From an uncultured bacterium (lineage in GTDB: Bacteria > Verrucomicrobiota > Verrucomicrobiia > CAIQCK01): 64,000 bases of DNA. Numbering within the stretch: position 1 is the first letter of the stretch; each line of letters begins with the position of its first letter. The stretch is taken from positions 1 to 64,000 of the forward strand of contig CAIQCK010000046.1 of the NCBI GenBank assembly GCA_903870275.1, in the 5' to 3' direction. The notes beneath the pieces were generated by a model, which was not told where the DNA came from, ran no database searches, and saw nothing but the letters and a program-made list of their open reading frames with translations. Both the position numbers and the translations under genes were made by a program. Of this stretch, positions 7,184 to 15,746 are shown piece by piece.

Positions 7184-8410
7184 ATGCGCGCTTTTTCTTC
7201 AATCACACTCCCGGCGCTCGCGGCGGTTTTGATCGCCGCGTCCGGCACGGCGGCGGAGAAGATCGCGCCGAGGACACTGGAGTTCCTGCAAGACACGACG
7301 ATCAGCGGCTACGTCCAGTCCTCCTACCAACACACCTTTGTCACACACGACTCGCCGGGGCAGGCCGGCGCGCGGCAGTTCAACACCACCGGCGACGGTT
7401 TCTCCATAAATCAAGCCAAGGTGGCGCTCGAACATCCGCTCGACGATGCCGAGGCCGCGGCCGGCTTTCGCGCGGATTTCCTCGCCGGCCAGGACGCGCA
7501 GCGGATTCATTCGTTCGGGCTGTTCTCGTCGAACGCGAACGAGTTGACGCGGCGGCAAGGCACCGGCTCGAACTCGGCGCTGGACCTGGAGCAGGCTTAC
7601 GTCAACTTCCGGCTGCCGGTGGGCAGCGGGCTGGAGGTGAAGTTCGGCAAGTTCGTCTCGCCCGCCGGCGCGGAGACGATTGACGCGCCGGCCAACTGGT
7701 TTTTCAGCCACAGCTACATTTTCAGTTTCGGCGAGCCGTTCACGCTCACCGGCGCGTTGCTCAGTTACCAGTGGAACGACTGGCTCGACACGCAGGTGGG
7801 CGTCGTCAACGGCTGGGACACGGTGCAGGACAACAACAGCGGCAAAACGGTGGTGGGCCGCGCCGGCGTGACGATGTTCAACGGCAAGTTGAAGAACGCG
7901 GTGACGGTCATCGGCGGGCCGGAGCAGCCGGGCAACGATTCCAACGCCCGCTGGATTGTAGACGACGTGTTGACGTGGCAACCGCCGATGGAAAACCTGC
8001 TGCTGACGTTCAACGCCCTCTACGGCAGCGAAGACGGCGCGGTGGACAGCACGGGCGCATTCCACGGCGGCAATGTCACGTGGTGGGGCGCGATGGCGTC
8101 GGCGCGTTACCAATGGACGCCGTTCGTGACGACGGCGGTGCGCTGCGAATACTTCAGCGACGTTGACGGCGCGCGGACCGATGGGGCAGGCGGCATCGGC
8201 CCGTTGCCGCTCAGTCCCATGGTGCACGGTCTGGACTACCAGGCAGTGACCTGGTCGGTGTGGCTGGAGCGGATTTGGCCCAATCTGACGCCACGCGTGG
8301 AGGTGCGCTGGGACCGGGCCAATCGGCCGGTGTTCCAGGCAGCGGCCGATGGCAGCGACGGCTCGCGCACGCAGGTGAGCGTGTCGTTGGACGTGATCTA
8401 CGTTTTCTGA
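7184..8410 (+). CDS. Outer-membrane beta-barrel porin (BBP2/OmpL-like)
   Basis: 408 residues with a signal peptide (MRAFSS start, cleavage near GTAA-EK). The mature protein begins L-E-F-L-Q-D-T-T-I-S-G-Y-V-Q-S-S-Y, an outer-membrane opening strand, and ends S-V-S-L-D-V-I-Y-V-F with the terminal aromatic needed for barrel assembly. Alternating amphipathic strands with many aromatic/Gly turns run throughout, as in the putative beta-barrel porin-2 family. It is clearly paralogous to the next gene (shared T-L-E-F-L, S-G-Y-V-Q, V-I-D/T-I-D-A-P-x-N-W and terminal strand). Solute is unknown. It lies 166 bp after hemerythrin. Confidence 0.88.
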   Translation: MRAFSSITLPALAAVLIAASGTAAEKIAPRTLEFLQDTTISGYVQSSYQHTFVTHDSPGQAGARQFNTTGDGFSINQAKVALEHPLDDAEAAAGFRADFLAGQDAQRIHSFGLFSSNANELTRRQGTGSNSALDLEQAYVNFRLPVGSGLEVKFGKFVSPAGAETIDAPANWFFSHSYIFSFGEPFTLTGALLSYQWNDWLDTQVGVVNGWDTVQDNNSGKTVVGRAGVTMFNGKLKNAVTVIGGPEQPGNDSNARWIVDDVLTWQPPMENLLLTFNALYGSEDGAVDSTGAFHGGNVTWWGAMASARYQWTPFVTTAVRCEYFSDVDGARTDGAGGIGPLPLSPMVHGLDYQAVTWSVWLERIWPNLTPRVEVRWDRANRPVFQAAADGSDGSRTQVSVSLDVIYVF

Positions 8411-8731
8411 GGCGAGGGGAGACTAGGCTTTAAGCCTATGGGTGCTTAGGAATTTGGCCTATTGACGAATCGCGCGGAGGGAAGGAGCGTCTCGCGCTGT
8501 ATTGGGTTTTTTTCCTTTATTGGACCCGTCTCCGGTCGCCGCCCAGAGAGCGCACTCGTGGAAAAGGGGCGAGCGAGTAGAAGAGGTGTTTTTTGTCCAT
8601 TCCGCTCAAAAGAGGACAGTAGCGTGGCCAGTTTGTCACGTTGTTGTCGCAAATGCTGGTCAAATTCTGCGCGAAAGCGATGGCATAAGCGTTGCTGTTT
8701 TTGCGAGGACAAGCAGAAGGAGACGACTGTA
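8411..8731. other. 321-bp intergenic region with hairpin and leader of second porin
   Basis: No gene is seen. A perfect inverted repeat with 7-bp arms, TAGGCTT and AAGCCTA, sits at 8424-8438, just past the first porin stop, and may mark its transcript end. The rest contains several T-rich runs and, at its 3' side, the sigma-54-type promoter listed separately. The in-frame extension of the second porin through this region does not look coding. Confidence 0.6.
8681..8696 (+). promoter_or_regulatory. Sigma-54 (RpoN)-type -24/-12 promoter
   Basis: TGGCATAAGCGTTGCT matches the consensus TGGCACG-N4-TTGCW with the invariant GG and GC dinucleotides correctly spaced. Two positions differ from consensus (C6 to T, G7 to A). 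A start about 12 bases downstream (near 8707) leaves a leader of about 25 bases containing AGAAGGAG (8715-8722), correctly placed before the ATG at 8732. The downstream genes are a porin and glutamine synthetase, a classic nitrogen-regulated context. Confidence 0.6.
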
Positions 8732-9985
8732 ATGATGAAAAGAACATGCGTGGTAATCGGGTTGATCGGTGCGTATATGTTGAGCGGCGGACGGGCGGCG
8801 CTCGCCGCGGATGAGACGAATGCTGCGAAAGTGATCAGCGCCCCGGCGCCGGCCAAAATCGCCCCGAAGACTCTCGAGTTCCTCGAGGGGACGGAGATCA
8901 GCGGCTACGTGCAGACCTCCTACCAGAAGTCGTGGGGAGCCAACGGCACGGCTGGCGATCCGGGCTCTACGCCGGCCCGCGTATTCAATTCCAACCGAAA
9001 CGGTTTCGACATTGATCAAGCCAAGGTCACGCTGGAGAAGCCGGTGGGCGATGGCGACACGGGCGCCGGGTATCGGGTGGATGTATTGGCTGGCAAGACG
9101 GCGAATGTTCTTGCCGGCGGCACGGGCAATGGCAACAGCTTCTACCTGGAGCAGGCCTATGTGGAGTTCCGTCTGCCGGTCGGCAGCGGCGTGGACGTGA
9201 AGCTGGGCCGGTTTGTGACGTTGCTGGGCAACGAAGTCATTGACGCTCCGGGCAACTGGAACTACAGCCGCAGCTACATCTTCAACAGCGAACCGCTGAC
9301 GCAAACGGGTGGTTTGTTGAGCTACAAGTGGAACGACATTGTGGACACCCAAATCGGCGTCGTCAACGGCTACTCGGACACCGCCGGTGGAGTTAGCGCC
9401 TCTGGCGTTGCCGACAACAATTCCGCGAAGTCGGTCACGGGCCGCGTGGGCGTGACGTTGCTCGGCGGGCAGCTGGTCCTCTCGACGATCGGCATTGCGG
9501 GAGCGGAGCACACCGGCAACAACAACGGCACCAAGTGGGCTGCCAACGAGGTCATCACATACAACCCGAAGTGGAACGAGAAATGGACGTTCGCCTTGGA
9601 AGGCATTTACGGTCGTGACGGTCGCATGGACACCGTACTGGCTACGCCAGCTCCCGAGGCAATGTGGTGGGGCGTGGCGGGCTACACCAAGTATCAATGG
9701 CTGCCTCATTTCTCCACGGCGTTGCGCGCGGAGAGCTTCAACTTCAACGGCAGCGCCGAGACCGAGATGGGTTGGAGCGGCACGATGGCCCTCCCGAACG
9801 GCGCCAGGGGCCACGTGGAAGACCTGACGTTGAGCTGTTCGTTCGACAACATTTGGAAGAACCTGACGCCGCGGGTGGAAGCGCGTTATGACCGCAGCAG
9901 CCCGGGCCTCTTTGGCAACGCGGCGGATGGTTCTAATCACGACGGAATTTTTACGCTGTCGCTGGACATCATCTACGCGTTCTAA
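8732..9985 (+). CDS. Outer-membrane beta-barrel porin (BBP2/OmpL-like), second copy
   Basis: 417 residues from the ATG at 8732 (a second ATG follows directly), with a strong ribosome site 9 bases upstream. The signal peptide ends near A-L-A-A. The mature N-terminus has A-P-K-T-L-E-F-L-E-G-T-E-I-S-G-Y-V-Q-T-S-Y and the C-terminus ends T-L-S-L-D-I-I-Y-A-F, like the preceding porin. The two are tandem paralogues. Codon choice here looks less extreme in GC and the ribosome site is stronger, which suggests high expression. With a sigma-54-type promoter and glnA downstream, uptake of a nitrogen-containing solute is a reasonable inference. Confidence 0.9.
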   Translation: MMKRTCVVIGLIGAYMLSGGRAALAADETNAAKVISAPAPAKIAPKTLEFLEGTEISGYVQTSYQKSWGANGTAGDPGSTPARVFNSNRNGFDIDQAKVTLEKPVGDGDTGAGYRVDVLAGKTANVLAGGTGNGNSFYLEQAYVEFRLPVGSGVDVKLGRFVTLLGNEVIDAPGNWNYSRSYIFNSEPLTQTGGLLSYKWNDIVDTQIGVVNGYSDTAGGVSASGVADNNSAKSVTGRVGVTLLGGQLVLSTIGIAGAEHTGNNNGTKWAANEVITYNPKWNEKWTFALEGIYGRDGRMDTVLATPAPEAMWWGVAGYTKYQWLPHFSTALRAESFNFNGSAETEMGWSGTMALPNGARGHVEDLTLSCSFDNIWKNLTPRVEARYDRSSPGLFGNAADGSNHDGIFTLSLDIIYAF

Positions 9986-10038
9986 ACTGGATGTGGAACG
10001 CGCGGATAGCGGTGATGTAAGCGAGACGTGAACAACTT

Positions 10039-10073
10039 CGGCTTGGACGCGGTTCGATCCCGCGTCCAAGCCG
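10039..10073. terminator. Long perfect hairpin between porin and glnA
   Basis: Two 14-bp arms (10039-10052 and 10060-10073) are perfectly complementary around a 7-nt loop, TTCGATC. There is no T tract directly after it on the plus strand, so it may be a partial terminator, an mRNA 3'-end stabiliser or an attenuator limiting readthrough into glnA. The loop resembles a tRNA T-loop, but no other tRNA arm is present. Confidence 0.5.
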
Positions 10074-10177
10074 AAATGCGCTTGCAAAAAAGAACGTAAA
10101 CCGGGCAATGTCTGCCCCGCCAAACGAGGCAAGGACAAACCCAATTGTATAGAAGCAGCAAAGAAGAAAGGCAATCG

Positions 10178-11590
10178 ATGACACCCAAAGACGTAATAGA
10201 CTTGATCAAGAAGAAGAACGTGAAGATCGTGGATTTCAAGTTCAGCGACTTGCACGGCACATGGCAGCATTTCTCCATGCCGATCAGTGAATTTGGTGAG
10301 GAAATGTTCACGGACGAATGGGTCGGTTTTGACGGCAGCTCGATCCGCGGATGGAGGGGTATTGAGTCCAGCGACATGCTCCTCAAGCCCAATCCGGATT
10401 CTGCGATCGTGGATCCGTTCTGCGCCGTGCCGACGCTCAGCCTGGTCTGCACCGCCCATGACACGGCGACGAAGGAAGTTTACAGCCGCGACCCGCGTGG
10501 CGTCGCCGAAAAGGCGGAGGCGTATCTCAAGAGCACCGGGATCGCCGACCAGGCGTTCTTCGGCCCTGAGGCGGAGTTCTTCATCTTCGACGACGTGCGC
10601 TACGACTCCAAGAGCAACGGCACGTTCTACTCGGTGGACTCCATCGAAGGCATCTGGAACAGCGGCCGCGAGGAAATGCCCAACACCGGCTACAAGATCC
10701 GTCACAAGGAAGGTTACTTCCCCGTCGCCCCGGCCGACACCCAGCAGGACATCCGCACCGAGATGATCATGCTAATGGAAGAAATGGGCGTGCGCATCGA
10801 ACGCCAGCATCACGAAGTGGCCACCGCGGGCCAGGCGGAAATTGACATCCGCTTCGACACGCTGGTCAACACCGGCGACAAGATGCAGATCTACAAATAC
10901 GTGGTGAAGAACGTTGCCAAGAAGCACGGCAAGACCGCCACGTTCATGCCGAAGCCGCTCTTCGGCGACAACGGCAGCGGCATGCACTGCCACCAGTCAT
11001 TGTGGAAAAAAGGCAAGCCGCTCTTCCCCGGCAAAGGCTACGCCGGCCTCAGCGACATGGCCCTGTACTACATCGGCGGTCTCCTGAAGCACGCCAAGGC
11101 CCTCTGCGCCATCCTCAGCCCGACCACCAACAGCTACAAGCGTTTGGTGCCCGGCTTCGAGGCGCCGGTGAACCTGGCCTACAGCGCCCGCAACCGCTCC
11201 GCCGCCATCCGCATCCCGACCTATTCGGAAAACCCGAAGGCCAAGCGCATCGAGTATCGTCCGCCCGATCCTGCGGCGAACATTTATCTCGCCTGCGCCG
11301 CGATGTTGATGGCCGGACTCGACGGCATCCAGAACCGCATTGATCCCGGCGAACCGCTCGACAAGAACATCTACGAGCTGCCGCCCGAGGAACTGGCAAA
11401 GGTGCCGACGGTGCCCGACAACCTGCTCGGCGCGCTGCACGCGTTGGAGGCGGATCACGAGTTCCTGCTCAAGGGCGACGTGTTCACGAAGGACCTGATT
11501 GAGACCTACATCGAGTTGAAGCGGAAGGAATACGATGCGGTCCGTTTGCGTCCGCATCCGTTTGAATTCCATCTCTACTACGACGTATAA
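10178..11590 (+). CDS. glnA: Glutamine synthetase, type I
   Basis: 470 residues, the standard GSI length. It condenses glutamate and ammonia to glutamine with ATP, as a cytoplasmic dodecamer. Visible motifs include F-D-G-S-S-I-R-G-W near the N-terminus, [11 protein letters not shown], the glutamate/ATP site [10 protein letters not shown] and the [10 protein letters not shown] segment. [10 protein letters not shown] places Tyr399 where the adenylylation tyrosine lies, so activity is probably controlled by GlnE-type modification. The start [10 protein letters not shown] was chosen over a 10-residue upstream extension because GAAAGG precedes it and it matches the family N-terminus. It ends at a strong terminator. 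Confidence 0.97.
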   Translation: MTPKDVIDLIKKKNVKIVDFKFSDLHGTWQHFSMPISEFGEEMFTDEWVGFDGSSIRGWRGIESSDMLLKPNPDSAIVDPFCAVPTLSLVCTAHDTATKEVYSRDPRGVAEKAEAYLKSTGIADQAFFGPEAEFFIFDDVRYDSKSNGTFYSVDSIEGIWNSGREEMPNTGYKIRHKEGYFPVAPADTQQDIRTEMIMLMEEMGVRIERQHHEVATAGQAEIDIRFDTLVNTGDKMQIYKYVVKNVAKKHGKTATFMPKPLFGDNGSGMHCHQSLWKKGKPLFPGKGYAGLSDMALYYIGGLLKHAKALCAILSPTTNSYKRLVPGFEAPVNLAYSARNRSAAIRIPTYSENPKAKRIEYRPPDPAANIYLACAAMLMAGLDGIQNRIDPGEPLDKNIYELPPEELAKVPTVPDNLLGALHALEADHEFLLKGDVFTKDLIETYIELKRKEYDAVRLRPHPFEFHLYYDV

Positions 11591-11610
11591 GCCCTTAGAT
11601 TCGTAACGAG

Positions 11611-11649
11611 AGGCCGGCCCGGCTCGTCCGTGGCCGGCCTTTTCGTTTT
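11611..11649 (+). terminator. Rho-independent terminator of glnA
   Basis: A 9-bp perfect stem (AGGCCGGCC with GGCCGGCCT, 11611-11619 and 11632-11640) is followed at once by TTTCGTTTT. It begins 21 bases after the glnA stop codon. Confidence 0.85.
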
Positions 11650-12078
11650 CCGTGTTGCGTTGACGCGGGTGCGATGAAATAATGGCGCGGTGATTTCGAC
11701 CGCGAAGAACCCGCTTCGAACTTTTCTGATTTTTCTTGCCACGCTCCGCAGGCGCGGCTACGCTCCGCGGTCGTTCGCGGCAAGCGAAACGGGTGTAACG
11801 AGCCTTGTGAATAAGCTGTGAATAACTTGTCGGATTTGTTCGTGATGTCCCGGCAGCGCGGGTCGCGATCTTGAGAGTTCGGGACGGTTTGGCGCGCCCT
11901 AGCGGGCGGGCCGGCGGTCAAAAACGGTTTGAGGAGGCAAAAATGGGTGTTTTGGAGAGGTTTTTGGAGGGTTGTTGGCCGGTCACAGGATGCCGGTATG
12001 GGCCGGCGGATCGGTAAAAAGACTGTGAATAACTTTTGTTTTTTTAGATTTTAGAGCTGTTTTTTTAAGGATTTTTCA
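11650..12078. other. Putative replication origin region (oriC) upstream of dnaA
   Basis: This 429-bp gap has no gene. It holds three identical TGTGAATAA sites, the reverse complement of the DnaA box TTATTCACA, at 11806-11814, 11817-11825 and 12024-12032. The first two start 11 bp apart, one helical turn. After the third box comes a markedly AT-rich stretch (12030-12078) with T7 runs and TAGATTTTAGAG, a plausible unwinding element ending at the dnaA start codon. More boxes occur between dnaA and dnaN. Boxes plus AT-rich DNA next to dnaA/dnaN is the classic bacterial origin layout. A GC-skew switch would confirm it. Confidence 0.75.
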
Positions 12079-13455
12079 ATGAACTTCGATGCAGGGTCGT
12101 TGTGGCAACGCGCCACGGATTTGTTGCGGTCGCGTGTGAGTCCGCAACTGTTCAATCTTTGGTTCGCTCCGCTCAAGCCGCACTCGTTGACGGCGGATAC
12201 GCTGACACTGGCCACGCCGAACGATTTCTACGTGGACTGGCTTCAGGAAAATTATTCCTCTCTTCTGCGCGACGTCGCCGGCGCAGTGACCGGCCAGACG
12301 CTGGCGGTGAAGTTCGTGCCGCTGCCCGCCGAGCCCGCCGAGACCGCCGCCCCGGTCGAACCCAGTCCCGCCCCGGTCGAACCCAGTCCCGCCCCGGTGC
12401 GGACGGTGCTGTCGGCGCGCTCCGCTACCGCGCCCGTTTTCAACCGCCGCTACACGTTCGACTCGTTCGTCGTCGGCCCAAATAATGAGATGGCGCACGC
12501 CGCGGCGAAGTCCGTGGCGGAATCGCCCGGCCGCGCCTACAATCCGCTGTTCATCCACGGCGCCACCGGGCTCGGCAAGACGCACCTGCTCCAGGCCGTT
12601 GGCCACTACGTCCTGAGCCGTCGCAATCGCATGCGCATCGTTTATGTGACCTGCGAGTATTTCCTGAATCATTTCATCGAGTCGCTCGGCTCGAAGCAAA
12701 TGCACAACTTCCGCAAGCACTACCGCAACGCGGACATCCTGCTGATTGACGACATCCACTCGCTGGCCGGCAAACAGGGAACGCAGGAGGAATTTTTCCA
12801 CACCTTCAACTCGCTCTTCGACGCGCACAAGCAGATCGTGCTCTCCTGCGACCGGCCCGCGACGGAAATCGCCGGCCTGGAGGAGCGTCTCATCTCCCGC
12901 TTCGAGTGGGGCCAGACGGTGGACTTGCAGCCGCCGGATCTCGAAACGCGCATCGCCATCCTTCGTAAAAAACAACATCTGCTTGGCTTCCACCTGTCCG
13001 ACGAGGTGCTGCATTTCATCGCCGAAAAAATCCGCACCAATATCCGGCGGCTCGAAGGCGCGCTGATCCGCGTTGCCTCTTACGGTTCGCTCCCCGGCCG
13101 CGAGGTGGATATTCCGGCGGTGGAAAAACTGCTTGCCGACGTGCTCACCGAGGAGGCCCGACATGCCCTGACGGTCGAGGGCATCCAAAAACGCGTCGCC
13201 GCCCACTTCGATATCCGGCTGGCGGACATGACCAGCAAGCGCCGCCCGAATTCCATCGCCTTCCCGCGGATGGTGGCGATGTATCTGTCGCGCCAACTGA
13301 CCAATCATTCGCTGGCGCAGATCGGCGAGGCGTTCGGCGGTCGCGACCACGGCACGGTCATCAACGCCTGCAAACAAATCTCCAAGGTGATCCAATCCGA
13401 CGCCGCGTTGCGCCAGACCGTCGGTTTCCTTCAACAACAATTGCGCCGTGAATAA
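12079..13455 (+). CDS. dnaA: Chromosomal replication initiator protein DnaA
   Basis: 458 residues. Domain I at the N-terminus has L-W-Q-R-A-T-D-L-L and F-N-L-W-F-A-P-L. Domain II is a Pro-rich linker with a 21-bp tandem repeat giving P-V-E-P-S-P-A repeats (about residues 91-106). Domain III is AAA+ with Walker A G-A-T-G-L-G-K-T near 161-168, Walker B I-L-L-I-D-D-I-H, and sensor residues in E-E-R-L-I-S-R-F. Domain IV carries the signature G-G-R-D-H-G-T-V near the C-terminus, with Gly in place of the more usual Thr in D-H-T-T-V. It opens the origin and self-regulates through DnaA boxes found on both sides of the gene. dnaN follows. Confidence 0.97.
   Translation: MNFDAGSLWQRATDLLRSRVSPQLFNLWFAPLKPHSLTADTLTLATPNDFYVDWLQENYSSLLRDVAGAVTGQTLAVKFVPLPAEPAETAAPVEPSPAPVEPSPAPVRTVLSARSATAPVFNRRYTFDSFVVGPNNEMAHAAAKSVAESPGRAYNPLFIHGATGLGKTHLLQAVGHYVLSRRNRMRIVYVTCEYFLNHFIESLGSKQMHNFRKHYRNADILLIDDIHSLAGKQGTQEEFFHTFNSLFDAHKQIVLSCDRPATEIAGLEERLISRFEWGQTVDLQPPDLETRIAILRKKQHLLGFHLSDEVLHFIAEKIRTNIRRLEGALIRVASYGSLPGREVDIPAVEKLLADVLTEEARHALTVEGIQKRVAAHFDIRLADMTSKRRPNSIAFPRMVAMYLSRQLTNHSLAQIGEAFGGRDHGTVINACKQISKVIQSDAALRQTVGFLQQQLRRE
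12350..12398. repeat. 21-bp tandem repeat in the dnaA linker
   Basis: Two exact 21-bp units (12350-12370 and 12371-12391), followed by seven bases of a third, encode the Pro-rich domain II linker. An exact repeat in a length-tolerant linker is probably recent and may vary between strains. Confidence 0.85.
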
Positions 13456-13664
13456 CCCGTCCAACAAGTTGTGTGTTGACTGCCAACTACTTGTGAAGAA
13501 CTTTTGTTCACCCCGTTTCGTGAACAACCCCGGGTTTTTCTCCCTGTCCTTCGCGGTTTATTCACACCCTTTGGCCGTCGCAAGTGCCGATGGCTGCCCT
13601 TGACAGCGCATTTTGTTTCCAGTATTCACACACTCTACTACGACGACTTTTCTTTAAGGCATAT
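13447..13664. promoter_or_regulatory. dnaA-dnaN spacer with further DnaA-box-like sites
   Basis: The spacer includes a canonical TTATTCACA at 13558-13566, a one-mismatch GTATTCACA at 13622-13630, and a one-mismatch CGTGAATAA at 13447-13455 overlapping the dnaA stop codon. An inverted pair, TTGTTCAC (13504-13511) and GTGAACAA (13520-13527), is spaced by 8 bases. The region just before dnaN is AT-rich. It may be part of a bipartite origin or an autoregulatory site for dnaN expression. Confidence 0.55.
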
Positions 13665-14846
13665 ATGAAAATAACAGTCAGCAAAGACCAAATGTTGGAA
13701 TCCCTTCAACAAGTGCAAACGGTCGTCAGCACTCGCACCACATTGCCCATCTTGTCGAACGTGTTGCTTCGGGCATCGGGAGAAACTTTGGAGTTGACCA
13801 CAACCGATCTGGATGTGGGAATCCAACGGAAGATCAGTGCCGACGTTGCCAAACCTGGAGCCACCAGTTTGCCCGCAAGGCGATTGTTCAGCATTTTCAG
13901 GGAATTGCCTGCAGGAGAAGCGGAAATCGAAGTGGATGAGAAAAACACCGCCTCCATCCGATGCGGATCGTCGTTCTTCAAGATCATGGGATTGCCAGCA
14001 GAAGAATTCCCGCCATTGCCAAAGTTCGACGGAGGCAAACACTTTAAGATCGCGCAAGCGACGCTGAGAGACATGTTCCGCAAAACGGCGTACGCGATTT
14101 CCAACGATGAGACACGCTATGTGCTCAACGGGGCGTTTATGCAGTTCAAGGCAGACAAACTCACCATGGTGGCAACGGACGGCCGGCGCCTGGCGTTGGT
14201 TGAACAAGACTTGGAGTTCCCGAAGGCGAACGAAGTAGAAGGAATCCTTCCCACGAAGGCAGTCAATGAACTGATGCATCTTTTGGGAGACAAGGGCGAG
14301 GTTCATGTGGTGGTGACGGAAAACCAGATGGCGTTTGAAATGCAGGTTGCGTCGGCACCAGTTCCCGCTCCGGCAGCGGCAGCAGGGAAGGAAGAAAAAG
14401 GGAAAGAGGAAAAGCCCAAGTGCGATAGTCCAAACCTGATGATTGTTTCGAAGTTGATCGAGGGCAATTACCCCAACTACCGGCAGGTGATACCCAGCGA
14501 GTGCAAGGAACGAGTCACGCTGGAACGCGAGAGTCTCCTCGTAGCGCTACGCCGAGCGTCGCTGTTGTGCACGGAGAAGTCCAATTCCGTCAAACTTCAA
14601 TTTACCAAGAACAACCTGGCTGTCATTGCCAAAAGCCCCGATGTGGGCGAGGCCCGCGAGTCTGTGACGATCAACTACAAGGGCAAGGAAGTAGCGGTGG
14701 CGTTCAATCCCGAATATCTCATGGATCCGCTGCGGAATATGGACAACGACGAAGTCCATCTGGAGTTGATAGACGAATTGTCGCCAGGCGTGCTCAAGGT
14801 GAACGCGCCGTTCCTTTATGTCTTGATGCCGATGCGGATGAGCTAG
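13665..14846 (+). CDS. dnaN: DNA polymerase III beta subunit (sliding clamp)
   Basis: 393 residues from the ATG at 13665, which gives the family N-terminus M-K-I-T-V-S-K-D-x-L. Clamp features include R-T-T-L-P-I-L-S-N-V-L-L, T-D-L-D-V-G-I, A-T-D-G-R-R-L-A-L-V and the C-terminal P-F-L-Y-V-L-M-P-M-R-M (partner-binding pocket end). An Ala/Pro/Lys/Glu-rich insert (about residues 232-252) lengthens the protein beyond the usual 370. GC content and codon choice look visibly milder than in neighbouring genes, as is common for replication core genes near an origin. It encircles DNA as a dimer and tethers polymerase III. Confidence 0.97.
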   Translation: MKITVSKDQMLESLQQVQTVVSTRTTLPILSNVLLRASGETLELTTTDLDVGIQRKISADVAKPGATSLPARRLFSIFRELPAGEAEIEVDEKNTASIRCGSSFFKIMGLPAEEFPPLPKFDGGKHFKIAQATLRDMFRKTAYAISNDETRYVLNGAFMQFKADKLTMVATDGRRLALVEQDLEFPKANEVEGILPTKAVNELMHLLGDKGEVHVVVTENQMAFEMQVASAPVPAPAAAAGKEEKGKEEKPKCDSPNLMIVSKLIEGNYPNYRQVIPSECKERVTLERESLLVALRRASLLCTEKSNSVKLQFTKNNLAVIAKSPDVGEARESVTINYKGKEVAVAFNPEYLMDPLRNMDNDEVHLELIDELSPGVLKVNAPFLYVLMPMRMS

Positions 14847-14883
14847 CTCGGAGGAGGGCGGCAAGGGACGGAGCAGGGGTAAT

Positions 14884-15621
14884 TCAGGAGCGCGTCAACT
14901 CGTGCCGAAGAATGCTTAGGGCGAAAATCGCGGCGGTTTCGGCGCGCAGCACCAACGGGCCGAGCGAAAGAGGTAAACAGCCGGCGGACTTGGCGAGATT
15001 GATCTCGGCAGGAGTGAAATCTCCCTCCGGGCCGATGAGAAGTAAAACGGACGGGCAAGGGCACGAGGGGGAGGTTTCAAGGAGAATGGTTTTCAGGGGA
15101 CGCGCATCGGGCTGAAGGGAGGCGATCAATTTCAGGTCAAAGGCCCGCGCCTGACCACCTAGGGCGTCGAGAAAAGGGCGGGCCTTTTGAGGGGGGTGCA
15201 ACACCGGGAGCCAATCATTGCCGCTTTGCTTGCAGGCTTCAAGACAGATTGAGCGCCAGCGTTCTAGCTTGTTTGCATCCTGCTCGTCGAGTTGAACGAT
15301 CGTGCGCTCCGAGACGAGCGGGAGGATCGCCGCCACGCCCAGCTCGGTGGCCTTTTGCAGAATCAAGTCCATGTTTTTCTTTGGGACCGCTTGAGCGAGC
15401 GTGATGCGGCACGGCAGGGGCGTGGCGCTGGATTGAGAGAGCAGCTTGAGGGAAACGGAGTCGGCCTTGATATTGCTGACGGCGCATTGTGCCTCGTGGC
15501 CGCGGCCGTCGAAGACGTTGATGGAGTCGCCCGGCTTCAGGCGCAGAACGTGGATGGCGTGGTGCGCCTCGGCGGAGGAGAGCTCGAGTTGCTGGAGGTT
15601 CGGCAAATAAAAACGGTGCAT
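14884..15621 (-). CDS. rsmE: 16S rRNA (uracil-1498-N3)-methyltransferase RsmE
   Basis: 245 residues with an N-terminal PUA-like region (M-H-R-F-Y-L, A-H-H-A-I-H-V-L-R-L-K-x-G-D, V-F-D-G-R-G) and a SPOUT trefoil-knot domain. Knot motifs are L-I-G-P-E-G-D-F and L-G-P-L-V-L-R-A-E-T-A. A-x-A-V-P-K-K-N-M-D and Q-K-A-T-E-L-G-V are also diagnostic. It methylates U1498 of 16S rRNA in the small subunit, using S-adenosylmethionine. It converges on dnaN with a 37-bp gap and is divergent from the next gene across 125 bp. Confidence 0.95.
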   Translation of the reverse strand: MHRFYLPNLQQLELSSAEAHHAIHVLRLKPGDSINVFDGRGHEAQCAVSNIKADSVSLKLLSQSSATPLPCRITLAQAVPKKNMDLILQKATELGVAAILPLVSERTIVQLDEQDANKLERWRSICLEACKQSGNDWLPVLHPPQKARPFLDALGGQARAFDLKLIASLQPDARPLKTILLETSPSCPCPSVLLLIGPEGDFTPAEINLAKSAGCLPLSLGPLVLRAETAAIFALSILRHELTRS

Positions 15622-15746
15622 GTCCTATTTGTGGAAGAACCGGGGGCATTTTTCCAGTCAGGAGTTTGAGGTGAGAGCGCGGAAATTGTCGTGCGCAACC
15701 TCCCCAATCGAGCTATACACACAGCCGCGTTATCGTATCGCGCGCG

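Noticed and set aside
7173-7188. Second sigma-54-like element (TGGCA ... ATGCG)
   Set aside because: It overlaps the start codon of the first porin, lacks TTGC at -12 and leaves no room for a leader.
10039-10073. T-arm-like hairpin with loop TTCGATC suggesting a tRNA
   Set aside because: No acceptor stem, D-arm or anticodon arm can be built around it; the stem is a continuous 14 bp, which fits a hairpin rather than a tRNA.
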